NCBI RefSeq assembly: GCF_021155765.1
Contig: NC_060105.1
Coordinates: forward strand, 3,348,001 to 3,412,000
Length of the DNA stretch: 64,000 nucleotides
Reading direction: 5' to 3'
Source: Diprion similis
Lineage: Eukaryota > Arthropoda > Insecta > Hymenoptera > Diprionidae
Shown here: one piece after another, positions 32,162 through 44,353 of the stretch
Layout: the number at the start of each line of letters is the position of its first letter
How positions within the stretch are numbered: the first letter of the stretch is position 1
Program-made: the position numbers and the translations under genes
The notes under the pieces: model-generated
Told to the model about the DNA's origin: nothing
Databases searched by the model: none
What the model saw: only the letters and a program-made list of their open reading frames with translations

Positions 32162-34944
32162 ATTAAACTAAACTAAATGCAAAAAATTATTAAATTGTAC
32201 ATAATTATTATTGAAAACAACAACAACAAAAAAATGGAATACCATGCGGAAGATGAGAAGTTGGAGAGAAGGGGGAAAAAAATTACGAAAACGGAAAAAA
32301 AAAAACAAACAAAAAAAAAAACGACAAAATAAAAAAAATCAAACATATACGATATAACGCGATATTAATGATGTTGTTATTGTACGCGGGATTCTTTTCT
32401 TACGTCATGAGGATGTATTTCGAATGTTCAAATTTTGACATTTTTTTTTTTTTTTTTTCCTCCACTTCTTCACCCCCTCGTTGTTTTCGACTTACGTCGA
32501 GACGTCATTTGTTGTATAAACCGAATGAAAAAGAAAAAAGAAAAAGGAATACTCAAAGCTTACCGAAATACATCCTTGTTACATCGTAAGTGCCCGGTAT
32601 CGTATAGACATATTTAAATAACTAAATAATAGTAATTATTATTAATTATATCGAGAGTGAGTCTGTTGCTAGTGACTTGGTCCAGTGTTAATAATGTATT
32701 TTATTTGTTTCGTTACACGAATTTTCCCAATTATTTTTTTTTTTTTATTTCCTTTTTTTTTTCAAATCATTTTTATTTTTATTAAACTTGTTTTCTCGTT
32801 GTTTCTCGCCGCGTGTCGTATACACGCTCCGTACCTATGAACGCCCATAATTGTGGTAAACTTTCACGCACCCTCGGCAGAACGACGAGGTTTTCGATCC
32901 CGAATTCTCGGACAGCCGGATGGATGATAACGAATAACAATGATGATAATCGTCATTATCATGTTGGCTGTTTTCTGTTGCCTGTTAATTATTGTGAGGT
33001 GTTTTTTTTTTTTTTTTTCTTCTACCTTTATGTTCACCGTAACGTACGTGATCAATGTAAGCGCCGATTGATCGAGCGATCGAAACTCCTCATTCGCTGC
33101 GAGAGGGTAGCGCGTGCTACTGGTGCGTTCACTTACTTAAGTTAAGCTCAAGTATTACGTTCGCGTAGCGTTTGCAAATGTTACTTCATTCCATGTAATA
33201 TACGTAATAGACTAACTAAAATACCTACCTACTACATCTACGTAACCCTAGAGCACCGTACGTGTAAGATCATATGATTATTATAACTTAAATTGTAATT
33301 ATTAAATGGTATGACGTCAAAAAACATAAAAACGATAAAAAAAAAAAAAAATCAACAAAAAAACAACCAAACAAACAACACAGATAAACCGTTATTCAGT
33401 CATTTCGTATTCTAAATATTATTAAACTGTATATGTATACTCAAAGCCGATTTCCTGACAGGCAAACTGTTTCAATCAGGATATTATAAAAAAATTAATT
33501 TCTCCTTCTTAGCAGGAATATTGTGCAAATATACCTCACCGTAAAAGTTTGAACGAATTATTTCTTCTTCTTTTTGGTGGAAATCCGGTTCTTCGTTGCG
33601 ATGAAAATGTGGCTTGCGTCAGATTCAAATTTATTTCAATTAAGACGCGGGTGATATTTCCGTCAGCTTGGAACACGTAAAATATCAAATCACCTTTCAA
33701 CTAACTTCTCAATCGAGAAATCAAGCAATCGGTGAATCAATTGTAGCGAATGAAACTAATCTACAAAATTTTATCATATATATTAGTTTATTTTAGCCTA
33801 ATTCTGTTCCTCAAGACTCCTCGATCTTATTTCAAGAAATCAAACCAGCTTCGCCGTCTCCAGAGAACCCTTCAATCTCCACGTCGAAGCTACCATGCTA
33901 CGATCCGTGTGCATGCCTGTCTGTGCGTGTTTGTGTGTAAATCATATATTTATTTACAGAGACTCGCATCATTGGAGATAAGATCACGTGACAACTACGG
34001 GGGGTCGACCTAGTGACACCCCCGACGTAGAGACGCGAGGTGCGGGGGTGGAGAACGAAAAGTCACGGTTGCGCCTATCGGCTATCGCAAGTCAGTGAGT
34101 TGGCCGGTTGTCCGGGAAACCGAAACTGGTTGTTCAAGCTACCGCCGATGATCAAGCACCTTCGAATCGTTACCTGAGTATCACGTCGCATTATCGATAC
34201 ACTCCGGTATACAACCATGACACGGAGAAAAAGAAGATCGTTTCGTTTGACCACCGCAGGTCGCACCCTTTCGGTTCGGTGCTTTATCACCCGCGGTGGA
34301 ACACTGGAAGCTCGCCTTGGCCGATTAAAACTGAGGGATTAACTTCCGCGCCAAACCAAGAAGTTATTTCAAGTCGAGTTTCAGGTGCGCTTTGGTCCGT
34401 TCCAAAGTGCTCAAATCCCTCGGGACTGAATCGGATCCTGCCACGAAGCAGCATCCACGAGTCAGTATTTTTCCCACGGTCACAGGGCGGCCATGGGACT
34501 TACGAAGTATATGCAACAGTAGTTTAAACGACGTCGAGAAAAAGGATTCAAGGATTCCGCCTCGCGCTTAGTGTCCTGTCGCAGGCTTAAGGAGGGTGTA
34601 AAAATTGTCGGTGACGGAGCGAGGGCAGCCGATCTCTCTCTCTCGCGGCCGCATAGTTGGAATAATTATAATTCAGGTTGCCCTCCTAAATCAAGTGCGG
34701 CTGGCACGTTTTTAAGCTGTTGCCTCGGCACTAAAGAATCTTCGGTCAGGCCCGCACAGCTGAGGGCCTCGCATGCACCATCCATCTGGATGGACCAAGG
34801 GAGGCTGCGCGTGTATGAGGTTAACGGGGGCTACTACCTGTGATCGCGAGAAGAGAAAAGAGTTCGCCGGTGCGGCTCGGCGGGCCAGAGCGGTCCTCAG
34901 ATAACGCAATCTTGAGTTATTTACGGCGGCAGAGTGTCGGAGAC

Positions 34945-35002
34945 GCGCTGCGTTGCGTTGCGCTGCGCTGCGTTGCGTTGCGCTGCGCTGCGTTGCGTTG
35001 CG
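34945..35002. repeat. GCGTT/GCGCT higher-order tandem repeat, 20-bp period
   Basis: Pentamers TGCGT and TGCGC alternate in pairs, giving an almost perfect 20-bp unit (cgttgcgttgcgctgcgctg) repeated nearly three times from 34951 to 35002, with a partial copy before. This shows duplication of a larger unit built from a diverged pentamer repeat. Confidence 0.85.
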
Positions 35003-36496
35003 CCCCGCTGATCGTCCTACGCACTTGCCGCCCGGATTTAGCGTGTAATACGCTGTTCAACGAGTGTCGCGTACACACGTAATTCTATAAATATTAATAA
35101 TAATTTATCGCGTCACTTCTGCAGACGGGCGCTTAACCCGTGCTTATAACTCGCAGAGAGATTCGTACGTGCAAGCGTCTGCGTGATGCAGAGTATTAGC
35201 ATTCCATATATCGCTTAGCGCGTTTGCGTCATTTATTTTTATACCGTTACCGCAACCGAGCAGCCGCGCACCACTCCGTAATTAATATTGCACATGCCTG
35301 AGACAGGTGCCTGCGTTTGTCGAATATATACGTAATATACATAAACGCGCGCGCACACCACGTGAGACTAGTTTGCATTTAGATCAGGTGAACTTAGATT
35401 TAAGTGTAGCGATCGATCGGAGACGTGTTTCGTACGCGAATTAAATATAGCGAAAGTATATAGAGAAAACATCATCGAGAAAAATATTCTCTCAACAAAC
35501 ATGTAATTATTGCGCTCACTATTGCAGCGAGTTAGCCTACGCACCCGTTGCAGGAAAACTACTTCCGTCGTTTCTCAGCGATTGCATTAGAGCGAATGCT
35601 TGTCGAAGATTTTTTTTTTTTTTTTTTCTTCTCTTATTTCTGATTTTTTTCTTCGCGCGATATCGTCGTTTCAATCTAATCCCGTACTTAATGCATTGCA
35701 ACGCTTCGCGGTGCCGTTCGTTAAAAAGCTCGTTTCAGACTTGCGTTATGCTCCGAGTTGAATGAAGCTTCATTTGCAAAGTTTTCAAAAAAAAGAAAAA
35801 GAAATCAAATGGTGTACAGAATTATAGAAAAGTTACTCAACGCAACGCCTTTGCACCATGTATATACATATATACATATCTATACCTACTCGTATACTAT
35901 ATACGAGGTCTTCGTGTCAATAGGTGTATAATGCCTCTCGCCTGCCGCCAGTCACTCACTCAGTCAGTCATTGATACTCCCGGGTGATTAATGAGGAGGA
36001 GTCAAGGTGTGGGGCTGCAGGGACGGGTACAACGGAAAACCAAACGAACCCTTTCGCCGCCCGCAGCGGCAGAACGCGACTTGTAGAGTCGTCCTAAAAA
36101 ATGTGGCCAGAAAGAAGTTCGTTTGTTCTTTATTTCGCATGATACAGCTGCACCGAGTTTACAGGAATCAAAAAAAACTTATAATACCAGAAAAAGTACC
36201 ACGATAGATTATGGATGGATGATTTATTATTCTCCCACAACAATATTGGGCAAATTAAATGGTACATGGAGACAATTAATAATTAAGATAAGAGATGGGT
36301 AAATGAGGAGGATAGAAAAGGACTGCTGGACTGTGGAGATGGCAAAAGCAGCAGCAAAGAGGGTACGAAGGTTGTCTTTGCTGAAAGAGCCACAGCGTCG
36401 GGGAGGTCTGAAGAAAACGGGAGCAAGGACTCCAGAGACTTTGGAAGAAGATTAGTAAAACTCTTGGCGAAGAAGGAAGACGCGTTGCTTTGGGTG

Positions 36497-36520
36497 GGTA
36501 GGTAGGTAGGTAGGTAGGTA
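36497..36520. repeat. (GGTA)n tetranucleotide repeat
   Basis: Six exact units, flanked by degenerate GGGT/GGTA copies. Confidence 0.9.
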
Positions 36521-38162
36521 CAAAGGTAGAATACACATGTAGGTTTGTACATCGAGGTAGGTACGCAGGACTCGTCTCTGTCCGTTCCAACGTCCGTCTG
36601 TCCTCCCGATGGCTGCTGTCCGCAAACGGAGCGGAGCAAGACTTCAGCACACTCACTGTGCTGTACGACGGAGTCTGAATAACAAATCTCTCCAATTCAC
36701 ATGTCGACATCAAAGAAGATAATATAAACGCTGCGTCGATACATCGTCTACAAAACCTTAATGTTTTATTAATGCGATCTCCGTACCATCTCTCCGCTGC
36801 ATCCAGGTTTCGTCCTCTCTTCTCTTCTATATCCTATCCTCTCCAGCGATGTCCTATTTCGTTTGAAGCTTCGTTTTCTGTCGATGTACTTCGTCTCGCT
36901 ACCCGAGATTGCATGAAAGAGTCCAGCTTCCTGCGGGCTTTCAGGTTCGTCGATAAAAAGCTCCTCCAAAGATCTGACCAGGGCTATGAGTTACTGATTA
37001 AAAATTCACACAGCTTCTGCAGGATGAAGAAACGGAAATCTGTGTCATAGGTACACATGGTATCAGAAATATGAAACGGTTCTTCAAAGCTAGGAAGAAG
37101 GTAATTCTGTTCCCGGAGACGTTATCGGTGCAGTTGAGTAAAATATTTCATCAGCTGTGTACAAGATTGTTTTAACACCAGCTCGCGTGTGCATTCGCAC
37201 TGTCAAGACGATCTTTCACTTTCACAAAATCAACCCACGGAATTTTTCGGGGGAGGGTGACGTCACGTTGGTCCACGAAGGGACTGATGACGAATTTTAA
37301 TTGCCGTGACAGAATCTCCAGGCATGCAGTCCTGCAGGAGGTCCCTTGGGCTAAAGAATGGCGCCCAGCTATTTCATGCGGTGATGTGTGCGCACAACGT
37401 TATACGAGAGCTTGAGGACCTCGGATAGACGTTACAAAATGCTTGTACATGGAAGCTGGAGGAAAGCACCGCACGCTGCGCGTTTAATCGCATGCAGGAA
37501 TGCAGCGCAGCGCGGTTGCGAGAACCGAACTGTGACGCGAGCTGAGATCGGTCTGCAAAGCGCGGGAGTTTTGGAACTGCGGATGCACTCTTGGAGTTCC
37601 TCCCCGATCTCTCGTTCTCTTCTTCATTCAGGCTGCACTCGGGGTTCCGAGTTCCGATGCCGATGCGTTCATGCAGCCACTGGAGATCACAGCGGCTCCG
37701 GTGCCGGTTGATTCTTTCCGAGTGACAGCGCTGCGCATCAAGTTTATACGCACGTGTGTATAGCCGGCATGCACGCACAGTGCAGCACACTCGACGAGCC
37801 GGTATTATACACATCTATATATAACTACTTGCGCGAGATCCGTCTTCGCTCGGTAAGCAGAAGAGCTTTTAAACAAAGGGGACTGACTGCCGTGCGGGGT
37901 TTTCATTTCGTTATTTGTTTATTTATTTTTTTTTCGCTCTCTCTCTCTCTTTTTACTTTTCTTTTTCTTTTCTTTTTTTTTTTTTTTTTTATCTCTTATC
38001 ATTTCCTTTTCTCGTTTTTTTCTTCAACGCGTATAAGCTCTTCGAATGTTTACAATGTTGCACGGGTTATTTCTCTTCGTCTGCTTATATCCTGGGGTGA
38101 AAAATTGAACGTATGAGAGAAAAAGAAAAAGAGACAAAGATGACGACGTGGAGGAAAAGGAG

Positions 38163-38184
38163 GATGATGATGATGATGATGATG
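38163..38184. repeat. (GAT)n microsatellite
   Basis: About seven GAT units within a purine-rich segment. Confidence 0.85.
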
Positions 38185-38356
38185 AGGAAGGAGAAAAAAT
38201 ACAATAACATGCGTATGCCATTACACTTGTTCACGTTTATCCAAACAACACGTCGTCACTTTTGAACTCCCGCTGATTAATTGAATTTTAAATCAAAACA
38301 TCGCGAGGCAACCCTCACGCACTGACAGCAAATTCGAACACCTTGGCGATGGGAGA

Positions 38357-38374
38357 GGGGGGGGGGGGGGGGGG
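38357..38374. repeat. G18 homopolymer
   Basis: Run of eighteen G. Likely unstable in replication and error-prone in sequencing. Confidence 0.9.
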
Positions 38375-38682
38375 AGATAAATTCATCCACGCCGAGAAGA
38401 AATAACTTCTCGATAACCGCGCACGTTGTTCTAATATAACAGCAGCTGTTAATTAGTCTTTTGATGTGTATAATCCCTTACGCGAGAGAAAATTTGTCAG
38501 ACGTCTAACTCACCGCAGTTTGATAAAATGAAGAAGTAACGAATTCTCAGAAGAAATTCAGATCGCGTTAAAATCGTCTATTCTCTGATTGTTTGTAAAA
38601 GATCCTTTCGCCCGCGTTAATACTAGCATAGAATTTATTCACGCTTCTATGCCGGAATTAATCACGGCATAAATAATGTTCG

Positions 38683-38706
38683 AAAAAAAAAAAAAAAAAA
38701 AAAAAA
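38683..38706. repeat. Poly(A) tract, about 24 bases
   Basis: Uninterrupted A run with no recognisable retroposon attached. Confidence 0.9.
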
Positions 38707-41700
38707 TCTACCGACTCATGTATCTCAATCGCTGTTCCCTCAATCTTCTCCACATCCAAAGCTGTGACCCAGAAATAGTGAAGCATTTTATCTCCCCGTC
38801 AGCACGAAATCTTTCCTCAACAATTATAAAGCTTATTACTCGGCTTACACTTCCTGAAAAATATTGGCGCTCAAAAACTCGGCGGTTTGCGGTGCCCATC
38901 ACTGACCGGATGTCAATCAGCATTCATCAGCTAATGACCAGACCTCGATACCGACGTCGAAGCGCATTACGAACTCGATGCGAGACTCGTCTGGCCCCCG
39001 ATAGATACGCGAGACGGCTTCGCTCTTATTGTTAGACGTCAGTCGGAATTCGAAATATCCGCGAGTTTCCAAGATGTAATAACGAACGACAGCGCGGGAG
39101 AGGAGAGGAGAGAACGAGAGGATAACAAACGAAACGAGAAAGTCTGCGGCGAGGGTGCGGGTCTCGTCCCGAGCAGGACGGGGCGGCGGAACTCCGGGGT
39201 TCTTCGGTGTAGGTATGTGTGTCTGTACCGGGAGCCTCCGGTGTTTTCCGGACAAAAATTAATGATCCTTCTTCCCCCGAGCCACTCGGCGTTCTCCAAC
39301 TTTCCTCGCATTTCCAATTATATACCTGCGCCCTGCACAGGTTACAGTACCGAATACATTATGCGGCGAAAACCGATCGGGGACCGCGCTGCGTTTTGGG
39401 CCTTCTCTGACCTCAGGGATTGTAGCAGAGGAAAATGGCGAAAAGAACGGGTCCGGAAGGCCGGTCGGCACGACTTGCGGTGATTTATAAGCGGAACCCT
39501 TTTGGGCGAAATTCGCGCAAGGCCGTACGGCCGGTTGGAATAGGTGAGTGTTCTCCGTGCCAATAAAGGTACAAAGGCCCTTGCTCGGCCTCGATTTGCA
39601 TGAAAGCGAGTCCTGGAATAATTTTGAAAGAAGGGTTTCCTCGTGTTGCAACGGCAGCGGTAACAGAAACGCGGAAAATTTTGGGAAGACGGGCTCGATT
39701 CCCTCGGGAATCGACGTTGCGCGTGAAGGTATAAATCAATTAAAGTGTAAATTATAACGTGCACAAACGGCGTACAGGCGAAACAACCACCTGTTGAACT
39801 CCGAGCTGGGAAGGGATAAAGGGTTGAAACGCCGTCGGCGTTATCCCGTAAATTTCCTCCCCGGTTTGGCTCCGATCTCCGCGTGGCTCGGTATCTCAGC
39901 ATTAATGTGCGACCGTGAAAACGCTTCCACACTCTCCCATCGCACGCGGTTGCCCTCTCATCTCGCTACGTGATCCGCCCACGTGCTTCCGTTTCCTAAT
40001 ACACGTCGCAGTTGTCCTGTTGTCAAGGCTCGTGTTATCGTCAACCGGTTATTCACCGCGTCCAGCTTTGTCAAGGCTTAGAATTTCGTGATGGAACTGT
40101 TGCAGCAAAAATTTTTAATCCTCTTGTGAATACTGCCACGGAAAAATTAAGGGAACGGGTTTGGTGATCGGACGGAAATCGAAGAGTAACTAAATGTTTT
40201 TGCACTTTTTGTTTCCGCGGACCACGAAGCGGGGGATCGTCGCGAGTATAAAGAAATCAGTGAATCGTAACTCAATCAGGGGTAGATTCCTTCTAGATAA
40301 ATTGTTTATTGATTAGTTTGGCTCCGTGGGTGGGTGCTGGCTGCCAGGGTGGTGAGAGCTGCTCGATTCACCCATACCAATGTCTCAGAACTTCCATGGC
40401 GGTAACTTTCTTTGTCTTTATCCTGTAGGCGTTTCTTTCTGCGCTCAAATCGATGCTTGAAAAATATTAAATACGCAGGGGTGCGAGTCGTTTCTCTTTT
40501 CCGTCTACACCATATTCGACTGCAGTTATTCTCGACAGTTCAACACCATAGACGCTATTGTCCTAATCTTAGCATTTGGATTCATGCAATTTCATCCATA
40601 AAGTATACGGTATATTCTTGAAGAGTCATCAATTAAAATGGCTTGAAAAATTTGAAACTGATTCGTCGGTGGAAATCGTTGAATTGGGAAATGTCAAGAT
40701 GCTGCTGATTAAATTCAGGAATTTCGTATCAAATCCGCGAATCTTGGAAAAGAAAAATAGGCTGTGATTCCCCAATTCAACTTACTTGATGAACTCACGA
40801 TTATCGCAGTGTAGCTATGCAAGTTCATTTAGAATATGTTACCCATCACCGCGTCTAACCTGCGAAGCTATCCAAAGCGACTTTACTTGCTAAGAGACCA
40901 CATAAGCTTTCAAATTGCATCAGGGTGCTCCTAAAGACGATTAAGGCACTCAGGAGATTGAATTCGAAGCGAAAAAGTAGAAACAAATTGATTTGACAAC
41001 TTCTCAAACATAAACGTTGACATCGAAAATTCTAAACTGCAGTTTGCAGTATGAAAAAACCTACATTGCACAAGATGATACTGTACATACAATACATGTC
41101 GTGAAATGAAAGAATGAAATTGGACCGCATTCTTTGAGATCCCGTGTGTCTTGAGAATAGCAAAAGACTCCATTGACTAGAAGTTGTCAATACCGTAGGT
41201 TTCTAATTTCGCAAGTTAAATTTGCAGTCTCGGGTAACGTTCGTTGAGTCTTTCTCTCTGCTCGCGTTTGGCAAGCATCGTCGGTTCGGCTGTCACCGAC
41301 TTGGTAGTATAATAAGGCAGGAAAGTCAAAGAGTAGCTCCGTATAGCTTGCAAAGGAGTTTGCCGTTGAGGAGGTGGGGTGGAATGGGGGAGGACAAGGG
41401 GACGAGGAAGGGGCAGGGGGGGGTGAGGGGCCAGAACTGTTTTCACCGACATCCAGTCAAGCCAGCCACATCGCCGCGGGTCCCGACGAAGTGTGCGCGG
41501 GCAAGGGAGTTCTGTGGCCGTCACGTCAGAGTGACGAGAACCCCCGCCACCCCCAACATCACCGCTACTCGCCCCCGTGAAGCCCCATCCGCGCCTCGCA
41601 CCCCCTTCGCTTCAGTTCGCTTCACCCCCGCCGACTAGTAGTCGAGGAATTCGAGTTGCCATAAATCTCCCTTGACGGGCGCGATGCCGCGGGGCCAAGG

Positions 41701-43416
41701 GGTGCTCGTGGTGAGGGTTCAGAACCCGCTACGCGAGGAATTGTAATAGTTTTGCAGGAGGCTTTCGCGGAGCGGTACGGCTAATACGACCAGCCTTCAA
41801 GGCTGGAGACTGAGCACGGAGTTTTGCACCTAGACGTATCGGAGATCGAAGAGTGAGAGAGCCAGGGCTAAGGATAAGGAGGGTAAAAGAGGAGCGAAAT
41901 TTCGCACCCTTATTTTATGCGGGCAGAAAAGATCCAGCCGGGGCGAGGGGCGAGGGGTGCATGAAATTCCTCAGGCACTTGAACTCTCGACTGTATATAC
42001 GCGATATGCTGTGGTAGGTTAGAAAAATTTGAACTTAAAACGACGAGGACGAACGATTTTAAGGGTGGAATTCATTTCGGGGGCTTAAAACGGAAATAGT
42101 TTGCCTTCTTTCCTCATTCCCTTTATACTCACGTTACGGATTGTATGGATCTCGCGGGGGTTAATGGAGGGGGTATATCCATCAACCACCCAGAAACGGA
42201 GACTCGCGGGAGCCGCGTCAAGACCCGGCAGAAGCCTGAAAGAAGCGAAGAGGAAACGAAAAAGGAACGAGTCGAGGAACCGGAGTGAGTTCTGGGCCCG
42301 CAAACATCTTTATCCCGTTTTATTATCATTTTTTCTCTGCGATATCGATTCTCCGCAGTTATCAAAACATCAACAATAACGCCTCAACTCTCCGCTCGTA
42401 ATATTAATCACTCTCTTCCTCGGTCCGCTGAACTTGAAGGTGTAATCGCAGCTCTGTGAAGAAAGAAATCCCGGAATTCGTACACTTCGAAAGAATCTGA
42501 GATGGAAACTGTTAGCGTAATTAATTTTTTTTTTCATTTTCAATCTTTTTATCTTCCTTTTACGCACTTGGTAATAGAAAAAAGGCAGAATTTCTTTATC
42601 AAACTTCGTGGAAAAAATTCTCTGAAGAAATGATGGAATTCAGTACGTGACTAGCTTCCAGTTACTCCAACAACTATTATCTCAACCTTTATTTCTCTCC
42701 CGCACGACAAAGCAGATGGTAACTTTTTAGATTTTCGCAATAAACCTGAAATTTTATACGAATACGTTACCACGGCTGCAACACGACTTCACGCATTTCC
42801 TTGCCAACTGAAGACGACACCTTCTGACGAGCGGAAGGACTGGACGGCACGAGTCGGCGGTGTTCTACGTCATCTCCAATGAAAGACGGTCGGGTCTTCT
42901 TCCAAACCTGTACCGTACAACGTCAGTTAGCTGTCCTAGAATACCCGGGAAAGCCCCCAATATCTGTACGCTTGCCGTTGGATGTGCCCTTGGGAGTCTC
43001 CAGGTTGGCAAGGAGTTGGCGCGTCGCGACGCCGAGCTAACGCGATATGACGTGGTTGACTGTGTTTCTGCACACACTGACCCATGTGGCCTCACACTCA
43101 CGTCATACACATCCATACACGTGATGCTGGGGTCCTGTGAGCCTTCACTCCCGCCACAAATCTATTATGTAATAAAGAACGGCGCTTTCCTGCATCGTAC
43201 TAACGCTCCTATCAAACACCGTTTAGGTACCGCACGAGTATCCATATCCAGCTTCTATCCATTCTCTCAACGATGCATTGAACACCCGCAAGCGGACGCG
43301 GCGCGTTATTATCGGAGTCATTAGCAACTCATAACTCGCTAATTCCCATCCATTATTTAAAAGCTAGTGGGAATGGGTGAGGCGAAAAGCTCTTTTCTGA
43401 AAGAGGATCAAGTACC

Positions 43417-43737
43417 TCAAGTTTTCATGTTTGGTGCAAGGTGCCGCAGCATGGTGCATGATTTGTCATCAAGACGGACCATGCTCGGAACACCTTCTTG
43501 ATGTTCAAATTCAAACACTCGTTTGCCCGTCGTTGGAGGAGGAAAATCTCTTCGACACCTAGGCTTAAAGCCATCAACTAGGTAGGCTGTTGGCCATAGC
43601 CAGCTACCTGGTGTCGGTACAAGTGGCAGTTGGTCCGTTCTACGAACTGCCACATCGACGAACAAGAAAAGGGAAATGGTAAAAGCTAGTTCTGAAAGCC
43701 ACACGAGATGGCGGAACGTTCGTGAGGCAGCCATCAT
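43417..43737 (-). CDS. Unrecognised small ORF with signal-peptide-like start (106 residues)
   Basis: I do not recognise a family. The frame starts ATGATGGCTGCC. The N-terminal 30 or so residues include a hydrophobic segment (LAFTISLFLFVDVAV), followed by a Pro/Trp-containing stretch and two cysteines in the remaining 70 residues, ending at a TGA. Codon third positions look less repeat-driven than in neighbouring chance ORFs. Against a gene: no flanking promoter, no second exon identified, and the + strand of the same stretch is also fairly open. It may be a single-exon secreted orphan, one exon of a larger gene, or a decayed mobile-element fragment. Confidence 0.2.
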   Translation of the reverse strand: MMAASRTFRHLVWLSELAFTISLFLFVDVAVRRTDQLPLVPTPGSWLWPTAYLVDGFKPRCRRDFPPPTTGKRVFEFEHQEGVPSMVRLDDKSCTMLRHLAPNMKT

Positions 43738-44216
43738 GAATCAAACCACTTGTCACAAGGCGGTGGGTGTCTACGCTAAAGAGAGGTGGGTCTTTCTGAC
43801 TGGAGCTACTGCACCCAGGGAGGAGTCGACCATTCACGACCCTCTCAGACCTTCTCCCAAACCGACCACCTGCAGTCGATTAACTGACGTCATGGATGTG
43901 GAAACTCTTTCGCTGACCATTTTTCCACTTCAGATCTTCAGTCTGCACATTAATATGCATGCGAAAATTGCACATGCAGAATCAGTTTCATAACTTATCA
44001 TCCAGACCCTGAATGGTGGATAAGGCTAGACTGAAACTGATTACCCGAGAAAATGATTTCCTCATTTAGCCGTGTGCTTACATTGCTCCAAAAACATTGT
44101 AAATCGATAAAACTGATGGCTAAAACGATGTTGATTTTGCATGGAAATATGGGATTGGACCAAGACTGATGCGATGGTAAGGAGATGCATCAAAAATTCT
44201 CTGGCCATCTACATAG

Positions 44217-44353
44217 CGATTGGTGAACCCAGTGCAATCACGTGGTTATGGTCACATCACCGTCATGCGAGGTATGGTAACATTTCAAGTAGTTTACGAC
44301 TTGAGGAACGATCGTACCAATCTCGACGAGGCCATTCCAGTTACCAGAGCCAG
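44217..44353 (+). other. Candidate coding exon or gene fragment, unknown product
   Basis: Between an acceptor-like ctacatag and a consensus donor (ccag|gtaagaaa at 44354) the frame starting at 44217 is open for 45 codons. It reads as a globular-protein-like mix, including GYGHITVMRGMVTFQVVYD. A second strong donor, ggag|gtaagt, lies at 44508 and closes another open segment. The connection between them is unclear: the obvious intermediate intron would be only about 30-80 bp. No family is recognised. It may belong to a decayed gene or element spanning about 43.4-44.9 kb. Confidence 0.2.

Larger units (their letters stand above)
30340..32170 (+). other. Scr: Probable Scr 3' UTR
   Basis: Follows the TAG at 30337-30339. 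It is mildly GC-rich for about 250 bp, then strongly AT-rich with TATATA and AACAAC words. There is no coding signal. It contains a short hairpin at 30739-30772 and a strong miR-10-5p complementary site at 32005-32026. Two AATAAA hexamers at 32141-32146 and 32156-32161 would end the transcript about 1.8 kb after the stop and keep the miR-10 site about 130 bases from the 3' end. The end is inferred, since other AATAAA-like sequences occur further on. Confidence 0.55.
32171..43410. other. Scr-mir-10 intergenic DNA, proximal part, no gene seen
   Basis: Mostly AT-rich with homopolymers and microsatellites (listed separately). The 34.0-35.1 kb and 41.2-42.3 kb parts are more GC-rich. Long open frames such as 34108-34527 (+), 36276-36713 (-), 39342-39932 (-) and 42860-43324 (+) lack recognisable domains and have arginine/serine-rich or repeat-driven composition, so I do not call genes. 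Enhancers of Scr or Dfd may lie here. Confidence 0.55.

Noticed and set aside
34108..34527. 139-codon plus-strand ORF downstream of Scr
   Set aside because: Starts at TTG, no recognisable domain, no supporting splice or promoter context.
39342..39932. 196-codon minus-strand ORF
   Set aside because: Arg/Ser/Pro-rich composition with no domain or codon bias, and overlapping frames on both strands. Taken as chance.
42860..43324. 154-codon plus-strand ORF
   Set aside because: No recognisable domain, not an ATG start as far as I can tell, and no splice context. Kept out for lack of support.
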